This document shows, in pieces, positions 46,462 to 54,885 of a DNA stretch of 64,000 nucleotides. Each line of letters opens with the position of its first letter. Position 1 is the stretch's first letter. Both the position numbers and the translations under genes were made by a program. This DNA is from an uncultured Porphyromonadaceae bacterium (lineage in GTDB: Bacteria > Bacteroidota > Bacteroidia > Bacteroidales > Barnesiellaceae_A). The notes under the pieces were generated by a model. The model had not been told where the DNA came from. It did no database searches and saw nothing but the letters and a program-made list of their open reading frames with translations. The DNA is taken from the NCBI GenBank assembly GCA_900538705.1, contig UPZG01000001.1, positions 248,001 through 312,000 of the forward strand. Direction: 5' to 3'.

Positions 46462-46795
46462 TACGCTTACATTTGCTTTTAGGGAAAACGCGCTGCTTAT
46501 GCGGCGCGTTTTTTGTATCCCGTAAGTCGTGTAGAATGTATGATAAGTGTATGATATTTGTGTAGAGATGGATGATGCATTGGGCAACTGATGGTTGACG
46601 AAGTCACTTTTTGCTTGCTTGGATAGAAGCCGTGATGTTGCAGAAATTTCAAATTATTTTGTCTATCTGTGTCATATTGAGGTCGAATGTTTTATTTTTG
46701 CATTATAATGCGTCGTTGGAGATATTCCTTGTAGAGATGCAGGGTTATATATTCTTTATGACGATTAGTAGGTCTTCAAAAAACTGTTGTAGCAT
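46462..46795. other. Intergenic region between rplS and the AsmA gene
   Basis: 334 bp. It contains the rplS terminator (46485-46514) and a perfect -7-type box TATTTTTG at 46693-46700, about 95 nt before the AsmA start, without a matching -33 box. Nothing else is seen. Confidence 0.5.
46485..46516 (+). terminator. Terminator of rplS
   Basis: Stem AAAACGCGC (46485-46493) pairs with GCGCGTTTT (46504-46512), followed by further T residues; the loop contains GC/GC pairing. It lies 24 nt after the rplS stop codon. Confidence 0.85.
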
Positions 46796-49700
46796 ATGAA
46801 AAAGTCGGTAAAAAAAGCCTTGAAGGTTGCATCCATCTCGTTGGCTTCGGTAATTGCCGTGCTCCTGCTTGTCATTGCAGTTGCCGTATATTTTGTATTT
46901 ACACCTCAAAAGATAACACCTGTTGTATTAAATGTAGTCAACAACAACCTGCGGGCACATCTCGATATGGAGAGTGTCGAGCTTACGTTTTTCTCTACTT
47001 TTCCTCGATTTGGTCTTAAGCTGACCGATGGTACTTTGGTATCTAAGGCCGTACGCGACTCGGCCTGGCAGAGGACCGATACGTTGGTTACTTTTAAGAA
47101 AGCTGTTGTGGTGGTAAATCCGTTCGATTATTTTGCCAAAAACAAAATAAATATTTATCGTCTTGCACTCGATAGTGCCAACTTATATGCATTTAAGGGA
47201 AAAGACGGGGTGGCTAACTGGGATATTATGCTCCCCGACACTGCGGCCGTTGATACGGCAGCTACCGATTCGCTTCCTCTCTTTGACGAACTTGCGGTAC
47301 GCAGGATAGTTTTGCGGCATGCCACAGTAACCTTCGATGACCGCGATACACGGGTATTTGCCAACGTTTGGGATGCCAATTTGCGCATGACAGCCAACCT
47401 TAAGAAGGAGCATTCTATGGTGGCTCTCGATTTTAAGAATAAAAACATTCTTTTTTGGCAAGATGGGCAGCTTCTACTCAATCACATGGCAACGCATCTG
47501 AAAACCAAGATTGAGCTTGACCGCGACTCAGGTTTACTCTCTTTGAAAGATGCTCTTATCGATGTAAATGGTGTGCAACTCGACATGAGTGGTACTTTGC
47601 AGCGCGATACGCTGGCTCATGCTCTCGATGTAGATATTGCATATGGGTTGCATGCTCCTTCGCTTGAGACCGTTTTGAAGATGATTCCACGCAGTGTCCT
47701 TAAAGACAATAAGGTGTCAGCACAGGGCGAGGTTGCGGTAAATGGAACGCTCAAGGGATTGTATGGTAAAGGGAAGATGCCGGTTATAACCCTAAACGTT
47801 CAAGTAAAAGATGCTGCTGCGCAATATGCCGGTATGCCTTACGGCATAGATACACTCGAGGCCGATTTTTCGGGGCAGGTAGATTTGATGCGGCAACTAC
47901 CATCTTATTTCGACCTTCGTATTTTCCATTTCAAAGGTGCGCATACCGATATTCTTGCCGATGCTCGTGTCGAGGATTTGTTGGGAGACCCTAATATTAC
48001 CTTCAATACACAATCTAAGGTAGACCTTACAGCGTTGGCAAAGACGTTCCCGCTTCAGGAAGGTATTCTTCTCGAAGGTAAACTGGATGCTAACATCAAG
48101 TTGCGATGTCGCCTGTCGTCTATCAAGAAGAAAGATTTCGGGCGCATCAAGATTGGCGGTAAAATAGACATGGAGCAGATAGCTATTCGTGATACTATAC
48201 GGCACTTCGATTTCCAGAGTAACGCTTCGCTTGCTTTTATAGGTAACGATTGGTTGGCAGCCCGGGTTGTGGTAGAGAATGCTTCGCTCAATGCTCCGCG
48301 CCTTGTGGCAGCCATAGACAACCTTACCGCAAGTGTTAAGACTACTAATCCACAAGATACTACACGTATTGCACATGTCGCTTTCAAGATAGATGCACGT
48401 CGTCTTAAAGGTGCCATGGGTGACTCGCTTCGCCTCTTCTGTGCCAAAACCGATGCTACAGTTAAGCTGCATCCCTCTAAACGTAACCCACAGAAACCTC
48501 AAGTAGACTTATCGATAAAAGCTGACTCGATATTTAGTCGTATCGGAGATATGAAAATGGGAATGGATAAAGCAGGTATTGCTGTCAGCGCTACGCAGTT
48601 GCGCGATTCTATCTGGATTCCCGAAGGAATTGTCGGATTTAATCGTCTTACTCTTCGCACGCCTCAATGCGCCTTGCCTATCAGAGTGAAAAAGACATCG
48701 GTTACCGTAGGCAACCGTACCATAAAGTTGCGCAATGCTACTATGCGCGTTGGCCGTTCCGATATTACGGCAAGCGGTGCTATTTACGACCTTTATGGAG
48801 CCATGCGGTTTCACAAAACACTGCGTGCCGAGTTGAGCTTGTCTTCACGTAATCTTAACTGTAATCAGCTTATTCGCTCTCTTTCTTTCCCGACCGACTC
48901 TGTCAGTGCCGAGAATGACACAACGTCGACCGATTTGTCGCTCTTTGTGGTCCCCCGTAATATTGACTTTGAGTTGAAGACCGACTTTAATCGCGTACGT
49001 TACGGCAAGCTGGTATTCAATAAGATACATGGTGCAGTAGATGTGCGTAACCAGACAATACATCTTAAGGAGTTGAGCATGAATACCTTAGGGGCAACCA
49101 TGCGTACAACTGTCGTATATCAGGCCAAGAAAAAGTCTGAGGGGTATGCTGGGTTTGACTTTAGGTTGCACGATGTCAATATAGCCAAGTTGGTCAATTT
49201 TGTGCCGTCATTAGACTCTATCATGCCTATGTTACGTTCGTTCCAAGGCATGGTCGACTTTAATATCTCGGCCGAGACTCAGTTAGACTCAACTCTTAGA
49301 ATTAAGATTCCATCTTTACGTTCGGCCATACATATCGAAGGCGACAGCCTTGTATTGCTTGATGGTGAGACCTTTGCCGAGATATCCAAGAAATTCCTCT
49401 TTAAAAACAAAGAGCGGAATCTCATAGACAGTATAGCCGTCAATGTGAGCGTAAAAGATGGTAACGTTACAGTGTATCCGTTTGTTGTGGAGATGGACCG
49501 TTACCGTGCAGCTGTAGGTGGTACGCAAGACTTGAATATGAATTTCAACTATCATATTTCTATTCTCAAATCGCCCATACCATTTAAATTGGGATTGAAT
49601 ATTTCGGGTAACCTTGATAAAATGAAATTTGGTTTAGGAAAGGCTAAGTATAAAGATGCCGTTACTCCTGTGGAGATGCATCGCGTTGATAGTACCATTG

Positions 49701-49927
49701 TCGATATGGGACGTCAGATTGTACGTGATTTCCGGAAGATAATAACTCCGCAAAATCGACGCCGTGTTACGGAAGAAGTAGGAGCTTTCCCTGTGCCCAA
49801 TCCTGATACAGCTCTTGTTTCGTCGCAAGCAATCGTTCCGCTTGTAGATGATAGTGCTACATCGGCGTTTATAGAGGAGATTTTTTCGGTCGATAGCCAT
49901 TCGTCATCCAAAAGAGTATCGCGGTGA
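46796..49927 (+). CDS. AsmA-family inner-membrane-anchored envelope protein
   Basis: A 1043-residue protein. One N-terminal transmembrane helix (about 12-36; ASVIAVLLLVIAVAVYFVF) is followed by a long periplasmic beta-rich part. The N-terminal AsmA block (ITPVVLNVVNNNLRAHLDME, LTFFSTFPRFGLKLTDG) and the C-terminal AsmA-like region (DFNISAETQLDSTL, MNFNYHISILKSPIPFKLGL, ISGNLDKMKFGLGKAKY) are both recognisable. Proteins of this family are linked to phospholipid transport and outer-membrane assembly. It is not connected with the sugar loci. The hairpin after it at 49930-49963 (CACAGTTC/GAACTGTG) lacks a T-run. Confidence 0.88.
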   Translation: MKKSVKKALKVASISLASVIAVLLLVIAVAVYFVFTPQKITPVVLNVVNNNLRAHLDMESVELTFFSTFPRFGLKLTDGTLVSKAVRDSAWQRTDTLVTFKKAVVVVNPFDYFAKNKINIYRLALDSANLYAFKGKDGVANWDIMLPDTAAVDTAATDSLPLFDELAVRRIVLRHATVTFDDRDTRVFANVWDANLRMTANLKKEHSMVALDFKNKNILFWQDGQLLLNHMATHLKTKIELDRDSGLLSLKDALIDVNGVQLDMSGTLQRDTLAHALDVDIAYGLHAPSLETVLKMIPRSVLKDNKVSAQGEVAVNGTLKGLYGKGKMPVITLNVQVKDAAAQYAGMPYGIDTLEADFSGQVDLMRQLPSYFDLRIFHFKGAHTDILADARVEDLLGDPNITFNTQSKVDLTALAKTFPLQEGILLEGKLDANIKLRCRLSSIKKKDFGRIKIGGKIDMEQIAIRDTIRHFDFQSNASLAFIGNDWLAARVVVENASLNAPRLVAAIDNLTASVKTTNPQDTTRIAHVAFKIDARRLKGAMGDSLRLFCAKTDATVKLHPSKRNPQKPQVDLSIKADSIFSRIGDMKMGMDKAGIAVSATQLRDSIWIPEGIVGFNRLTLRTPQCALPIRVKKTSVTVGNRTIKLRNATMRVGRSDITASGAIYDLYGAMRFHKTLRAELSLSSRNLNCNQLIRSLSFPTDSVSAENDTTSTDLSLFVVPRNIDFELKTDFNRVRYGKLVFNKIHGAVDVRNQTIHLKELSMNTLGATMRTTVVYQAKKKSEGYAGFDFRLHDVNIAKLVNFVPSLDSIMPMLRSFQGMVDFNISAETQLDSTLRIKIPSLRSAIHIEGDSLVLLDGETFAEISKKFLFKNKERNLIDSIAVNVSVKDGNVTVYPFVVEMDRYRAAVGGTQDLNMNFNYHISILKSPIPFKLGLNISGNLDKMKFGLGKAKYKDAVTPVEMHRVDSTIVDMGRQIVRDFRKIITPQNRRRVTEEVGAFPVPNPDTALVSSQAIVPLVDDSATSAFIEEIFSVDSHSSSKRVSR

Positions 49928-50083
49928 TACACAGTTCATAATGCCGAGTATCGTAGAACTGTGCTGAAGGTTGCAGGATGAGTTGAAGATGAGATACCAA
50001 CGTAGTTATCTTTTGCCCGGTAAGAATCAGACAGTCATACTTTATGATAATTGTAGAACAATATAGATATAGTAATATCGCTT

Positions 50084-50272
50084 ATGGCCGATAATTATTT
50101 GGAGAAACAGTATGACGATTATGAGCGTCATAAAGCTGCTCGGGAGGTGGCACGCAAGAAGCAATGGCAGCGTCGTCTGCGTGCTTATCAAGAAAAAATA
50201 GCACGTGAAAAGAATATGTCGAATACCCCTTCTGAGGCAAGTGATACTTCAGATTGCAATGGCAAGGCATAG
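50084..50272 (+). CDS. Small, highly charged hypothetical protein
   Basis: A 62-residue protein (MADNYLEKQYDDYERHKAAR at the start) rich in Lys, Arg and Glu, with a Ser/Thr-rich end. Residues about 5-45 should form one long helix. It has no signal peptide. The composition and the NYLEKQYDDYE start look like small conserved Bacteroidales proteins, but I assign no function. The stop codon is buried in a hairpin (50262-50269 with 50284-50291), and a terminator-like element follows at 50345-50381, which supports a real transcript. Confidence 0.6.
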   Translation: MADNYLEKQYDDYERHKAAREVARKKQWQRRLRAYQEKIAREKNMSNTPSEASDTSDCNGKA

Positions 50273-50291
50273 GATTAATCCTCTGCCTTGC
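50262..50291 (+). other. Hairpin overlapping the stop codon of the small protein gene
   Basis: GCAAGGCA (50262-50269) pairs with TGCCTTGC (50284-50291), with an inner AGGA/TCCT pairing around TTAA. No T-run follows. It may be part of a composite 3' end with the element at 50345-50381. Confidence 0.5.
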
Positions 50292-50344
50292 TCGTCAGTC
50301 CCAACCGTGCAACCGCCCGCAAAAATTTAGTTTCTCATCTTTTT

Positions 50345-50381
50345 GCCTCGCTATATTTTATAGGGTAGAGAGGCTTTATTT
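50345..50381 (+). terminator. Probable terminator between the small protein gene and the convergent locus
   Basis: GCCTC (50345-50349) pairs with GAGGC (50370-50374); CTATA/TATAG pairs inside (50351-50363); TTTATTTT follows. The stem is interrupted, so confidence is moderate. Confidence 0.45.
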
Positions 50382-50444
50382 TGCCACAGACAGATGAGAT
50401 GAATAGCATAGCATGGTGGGTAGAAGTCGGTAGTAAAACAATAT

Positions 50445-53400
50445 TTATTCTACAAATTTCAGTAGAGTGTTTTTCCCGTTGTCATGGGTAAGTCTAAGTA
50501 AGTAGATGCCAGGTAAAAGCTTGCCAACGACAATGGTTGCGCATGGCGATGTCGCTTGTAGGGTACAGGCAAGTTCAGCCCCGCTTGTATTGTACAGGTT
50601 GGCCGAAACGATGTTGTCACCAGCTGTGGTTACATAAATGACATCTCCTTCTTTGTGCCACCGTAGCAAGTCGGTGGTAGGTGCTTTTACAGCTGCTAAA
50701 TCCCATTCGTTGGGCAAATCGGCGACAGCTTGTGGAGAAAGAGCGGTGTCGTAAACCCTTATTTCGTCCATAATTCCCAATAATGAATATTGGGTATCGT
50801 CGGTAGATTTTGCGCCGTAACAAAGGTTATGGCTTGTGGTGTTGATGGAGCCGTTTTGAGGCGCGAAGTTGGAGAATACTCCATTGATGTATAATTCCGA
50901 TGAGTAACCCGTATATATGGCCGTGACATGGTAGAACTGGCCTGCGTTGATAGTCTCTTTACTATCTACGTCGACTGTCCCTCCAGAAGAATTGACCGTC
51001 CAGCGCAGCTTCATTTCGGGTGTCAGGGAGAGTTTATAGCGCTCTTCCCAACTGCCGTGCGATATTATAAACTGTTCGCGTGTCAGTTTACTGTCGGCAA
51101 GGAACCAGCAGGAGAGAGTGATAGCATCGGTGAAATCAATCTCGGGGACAGAGGGCGTGTAGAGCTTGTCGTCGATAGATGAGAAACAAAAAGCTTCCTG
51201 GGGCATGCCTCGGCTGTCGGATACAAACGTTCCACCCACGTTGACGGCGTTGAGTTGATTTGAAACGGCGTTGAGTGTATTGCCATTTAACGGGTAGTAT
51301 ATAAGGGGCATTCCGGCCGCTTGGTTTGTCCTTGCAAGGACTTGTAGCGAACGTGTGTCGCTGCCGAAACGGTTTTGAGCGGTGCAGGTGATAGTATATA
51401 CACCCTCCTCATCGGGAAGCATCCACACAACTTGGTTGGCATCGGTTTGGGTAAGTACGCCGCCGTTTACATTCCAGGCGATGGCAAGGTCGTCACGCCA
51501 TTCTGATATTTGAGCCGATACGTTTATCTCAGAGGCTACGCTTACGGGCATCGCAGCTGTTGTAGATAGGTCGGTAATGGATGGAGCGTCATATTTTTCA
51601 GATACGACCTCTACGGTGACAGAGTCTTCAACACTTTCACCGTGTGCATACGCCTTTACGGCAATAGTGTATATACCGGGTTGGCCGGCAGCCGTCCACC
51701 GTGCTGTGGGGGCAGAGTTGGTACCCGAGAGCGGTTCACCGTTGACACTCCAATCGCATATTACCGAAGCACCAGTAGGAATGTTACGAACGTGCAGTCG
51801 TGCCGTTACCGTCTCACCCGGTGTGACAATGGTCTTATCGGTAGCGAGTGCATTTATCTGCATGGTTTTGTCGTAGTTGTATTGGTAGTTATAATCGACA
51901 ACAAGTCCGTCGGCATATAATCTGTTATTATCGACAGTAAGTTCTGACCCGGCCGGAATGAGGGCTACCATTACAGCCTCGTTGGACGCAATTTCGATAG
52001 AAGCAGAGCCGCTTGCATTCCGGGCTACGTAGTCGTCGGTAAGAGTATTGTAGAGGTCGTAGTTTCCTGCCGGCAACGGGCAAGAGACAGTACAGTTTGT
52101 ACTGAGCGGGTTGAAATAGAGATACTCCTCGATTACATCGGTGGAGAAGAAGTCGGTAGCATTTACATCGATACGGAAAATACCGTCGACATCGGTTTTC
52201 TTGGCAACAGCTGCCAAGTATCCTACGCTCGAGCCACTGTACAGCGATATGTTGGTAGCCGCCCATCCTCCGTTTACGGCATCGCCCATGGCATAGGGAG
52301 TCTTGCCATCGTAGCGTTCTTTCATCGATTCGAAGGGGAGGCAGGCTTGAGTATCGTATTCGTTGAGCCAACGTGCACTGGCTGCTTCCTGATTTTCGGC
52401 GGGCAGTCCATTCTTGTAAAACAGACGGCTCGATTGTGCCAGCAAGGTAATCCATTTGCCTATGGCGCGGGCAAATCGTTTGTCATATTTGGCAACAGGG
52501 GCGAGGGCAGCTGCCTGCTGGAATCCGTTCATTACAAAGGCATAATCGTTGCCTCCGTCGTTGGCTTCACCTATGAGCCCCGAGACGTTATATCCACCCC
52601 AATCACCTACAATGCTACCCCAGCCACGTAGCGGCCCCCGGTCGAAGCACCAGTTGAGAAGACGTTCTATATAAAAATCGCACTCCTCGCGAGCATTCAT
52701 AGCTGCAGCTACTTGTGCGCCGTAAGCCAGTTGTAATTCATATGAAGGGTTTGAAGGATATGTGCAGAGAGCTTCGAGACACAGTTGGGCACCTTGCATA
52801 TAGTGTAGTGCTCCTGTCTCGAGATATGCTTTGTAAAGCAGCCATGCCAGGCTGCCGGCGGCTTCGGGTTCGGGTACCCCGCTTTGTAATGGTTGCCCCG
52901 TAGCCAAGTTGAATGCTCGGTAGCTGATAGTTGGGGTTTGCCATGTGTATATGTCGGCTCCGAGTAGGGTGACTGCATTATACCACTGGTCGGCTACCGA
53001 TATAAACTGTTCAGGCCATTGCGGGTAGGCGTTGGGCGTATAGAGTGTATAGAGTTGGTAAAAGTAAATGTTGGGCATCAGGTCGTACCACCAGTCGTTG
53101 CCCGATGAGGCAGAGTAGCCGTTGAGATATACCATCTGGCCGTTGCGTAAGTTGAAAAAGTTGCGCGACATACCAACCCAGTCGATGCCGCGGTCGTTGC
53201 TTTTGTCGATACCTGCCAGTGTAGCACCTACGAGCGATGGCAAAATATTGATGGCTTCAGCTTGCTGGCCGGCGCTGAATGAGCCGACGTATGTATTGAG
53301 GTAGTATTGTGGAATATTGGAGTAGTTTGTGCCATTGTCACCTATGTAGACAAGTGGCAGGTATTGGCCTTGCAGGTCGAGGTCGTAGATAAATTGGTCG

Positions 53401-53552
53401 TAATCGCGAGCGACCTGCGTCCAGTCGCGATTTTCGGGAGGTGTTGCCGGAGCCGACATCTGTTCTATGCGGGGAATATCGATTTGTTGGGACGATGCAC
53501 AGAGTGAGATTCCGGCTACAAAGGCAGTGAATAGGCAGCGATAAACGTTCAT
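50445..53552 (-). CDS. Large secreted protein of uncharacterised enzyme-like family with Ig-like, LamG and T9SS-like domains
   Basis: A 1035-residue exported protein; signal peptide MNVYRCLFTAFVAGISLCASS. Residues about 25-560 are helix-rich and homologous to the lipoprotein at 59429-61159: LAGIDKSND versus LIGIDKTNQ, NDWWYDLMPN versus RDWWYDVFPN, AGSLAWLLYKAY versus GGHAWVLYAAY, and a WGxYxVxGL block with conserved Asp and Tyr. The pattern suggests an alpha/alpha-barrel glycosidase or lyase, but I recognise no named family. Two Ig-like segments (about 560-740), a LamG/concanavalin-like domain (about 745-930; ITLSCWFLADSKLTREQFII) and a sorting-tail-like end (LYNTSGAEL...LLPGIYLLRL...LLKFVE) follow. 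It is the last gene of the locus. Confidence 0.75.
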   Translation of the reverse strand: MNVYRCLFTAFVAGISLCASSQQIDIPRIEQMSAPATPPENRDWTQVARDYDQFIYDLDLQGQYLPLVYIGDNGTNYSNIPQYYLNTYVGSFSAGQQAEAINILPSLVGATLAGIDKSNDRGIDWVGMSRNFFNLRNGQMVYLNGYSASSGNDWWYDLMPNIYFYQLYTLYTPNAYPQWPEQFISVADQWYNAVTLLGADIYTWQTPTISYRAFNLATGQPLQSGVPEPEAAGSLAWLLYKAYLETGALHYMQGAQLCLEALCTYPSNPSYELQLAYGAQVAAAMNAREECDFYIERLLNWCFDRGPLRGWGSIVGDWGGYNVSGLIGEANDGGNDYAFVMNGFQQAAALAPVAKYDKRFARAIGKWITLLAQSSRLFYKNGLPAENQEAASARWLNEYDTQACLPFESMKERYDGKTPYAMGDAVNGGWAATNISLYSGSSVGYLAAVAKKTDVDGIFRIDVNATDFFSTDVIEEYLYFNPLSTNCTVSCPLPAGNYDLYNTLTDDYVARNASGSASIEIASNEAVMVALIPAGSELTVDNNRLYADGLVVDYNYQYNYDKTMQINALATDKTIVTPGETVTARLHVRNIPTGASVICDWSVNGEPLSGTNSAPTARWTAAGQPGIYTIAVKAYAHGESVEDSVTVEVVSEKYDAPSITDLSTTAAMPVSVASEINVSAQISEWRDDLAIAWNVNGGVLTQTDANQVVWMLPDEEGVYTITCTAQNRFGSDTRSLQVLARTNQAAGMPLIYYPLNGNTLNAVSNQLNAVNVGGTFVSDSRGMPQEAFCFSSIDDKLYTPSVPEIDFTDAITLSCWFLADSKLTREQFIISHGSWEERYKLSLTPEMKLRWTVNSSGGTVDVDSKETINAGQFYHVTAIYTGYSSELYINGVFSNFAPQNGSINTTSHNLCYGAKSTDDTQYSLLGIMDEIRVYDTALSPQAVADLPNEWDLAAVKAPTTDLLRWHKEGDVIYVTTAGDNIVSANLYNTSGAELACTLQATSPCATIVVGKLLPGIYLLRLTHDNGKNTLLKFVE

Positions 53553-53698
53553 GATGTGAAGTATAGTACTTTTTATAGATGAGAGAAAGATTTGTTAGGT
53601 TAAAGATGTGCGATTGCCGTAAAAAATAAAAGAGAAATGCCTCGCCGTGTGGCTTATGTGCTATACAGGAGGCATTTCGTTGCTGATTGTCAGTTGTT

Positions 53699-53735
53699 TT
53701 ATTAGGAGGAAAGTTTTTAGCTTTCCTCCTAATAA
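53699..53735 (-). other. 15-bp perfect hairpin between the LamG lipoprotein gene and the last gene of the locus
   Basis: ATTAGGAGGAAAG and its complement form a perfect stem, 53699-53713 with 53721-53735, around a 7-nt loop. It lies just after the stop of the LamG lipoprotein gene (53741). No T-run follows on the - strand, so it may stabilise the susC-susD-LamG mRNA end rather than stop transcription. Confidence 0.65.
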
Positions 53736-53740
53736 GATGA

Positions 53741-54835
53741 TTATTGTTGTTTCTCTGCGTTGTAGAGTTTCGATACCTGGCCAGCTGTGAGAGCGATGTT
53801 GTAGACTTTGAGTTCGTCGATGCTACCAACATAGTTATCCCATCCAGAGGGCAATATGGGCAGTGTTGTCCAATCCCAAGAAGCAGCCTCTTCGTAAGTA
53901 GTGGCGCAACCTATGAGGATAGGCAGTTTTTGACCAGAAGCGGGAACGTAAGCGGGAGCCATTGTACCGGCAGCCAAAGCAGGTTTGCCAGATGCATCCC
54001 ATGTCTTTGTAAGATTACCGTCTACGTAGAAAGCAAGCGTATGGCTCTTGAGGCTCAAAGCTACAACGAGATGTGTCCATTTTCCGGCAGGAGCAGATTC
54101 TACTGTTTCGTTATCGGCATCGATAACACCGTCGGCAGTAGCTACTGTAAAGAAGGGTTTGCTTTCGGTTTGCAGGTTGAACTTCCAGTTGTTCCAGTAG
54201 TTCATAGAGATAATGTAGTTACCGGCGCGAACCTCTTCGGGATTTACCCAAACCGAGATAGAGAGTTCTTGGGGCAAGAATGTCGACTCGGTGTAGTTGT
54301 CGATAGCAAAGTATGCACCGTTGTTGAGATAGGCAGCAGTACCTCTTACACCCTCAACGAATTGGGGAGCTTGTGCGGCAGCACCGAATACTTCGGCAGG
54401 ACCGGCCATAGCTGTGGCAACCAATTTTTGTGTGCCTGTAGATGTTTGGGTAGTACCGGCTTCGTCGAAAGAATATTCGAGCAAGAGAGCATCGGTAGGA
54501 ATGGCATCATAAGCACTTTGTTCAAAAGTCGTTTTAGCCTCTTTCAATTGTACAAGGAGGTTGTTGATGGCTGTTTGAGTTACGTTGCCGGCGTTGGCAG
54601 CGGTCTTTACAGCTGCGATTGTAGATTTGAAAGTTGCAATTGCTTCGGCAGGATAGTCGTCGGTAGTAGCGGCGTTAACCAATTCCTCGCACTCGGCGAT
54701 GAGAGCTGTGAGTTCTGTTTTGTCGACGTTTGCACTTTGGTCGTTGTTGTCTTCTTCTTTGCAAGAAGTAAACGTAATGGCAGGAATAAGAGCCATCAGT
54801 GCAACCATGAAAATAGAATTAAATAATCGTTTCAT
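53741..54835 (-). CDS. LamG-domain surface glycan-binding lipoprotein
   Basis: A 364-residue lipoprotein with lipid-attachment Cys in ITFTSCKEEDNND; the acidic KEED run after the Cys matches surface-export signals of Bacteroidota lipoproteins. A helical stretch (about 38-105; LTALIAECEELVNAATTDDY, FIVAR-like) leads to a LamG/concanavalin A-like domain (about 118-355; LSISVWVNPEEVRAGNYIIS, WTHLVVALSLKSHTLAFYVDG, GSIDELKVYNIALT). No catalytic residues are evident. Its position after SusD is that of a SusE/F-like surface glycan-binding protein. Confidence 0.82.
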   Translation of the reverse strand: MKRLFNSIFMVALMALIPAITFTSCKEEDNNDQSANVDKTELTALIAECEELVNAATTDDYPAEAIATFKSTIAAVKTAANAGNVTQTAINNLLVQLKEAKTTFEQSAYDAIPTDALLLEYSFDEAGTTQTSTGTQKLVATAMAGPAEVFGAAAQAPQFVEGVRGTAAYLNNGAYFAIDNYTESTFLPQELSISVWVNPEEVRAGNYIISMNYWNNWKFNLQTESKPFFTVATADGVIDADNETVESAPAGKWTHLVVALSLKSHTLAFYVDGNLTKTWDASGKPALAAGTMAPAYVPASGQKLPILIGCATTYEEAASWDWTTLPILPSGWDNYVGSIDELKVYNIALTAGQVSKLYNAEKQQ

Positions 54836-54885
54836 TTTGCTTGGTTTTAAGTTGTGATTAAAATTATATTTGTTATGGATTGTTT

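Noticed and set aside
46693..46700. Promoter for the AsmA gene
   Set aside because: TATTTTTG is a perfect -7 box, but no TTTG or CTTG lies 19-21 bp upstream, so it is not listed as a separate promoter.
49930..49963. Terminator after the AsmA gene
   Set aside because: The 8-bp stem CACAGTTC/GAACTGTG is perfect, but the loop is long and no T-run follows.
53744..54826. Long + strand open frame (360 codons) opposite the LamG lipoprotein gene
   Set aside because: It lies wholly antisense to a gene with clear lipoprotein and LamG features, and its product is Cys/Ser/Arg-rich with no recognisable domain.
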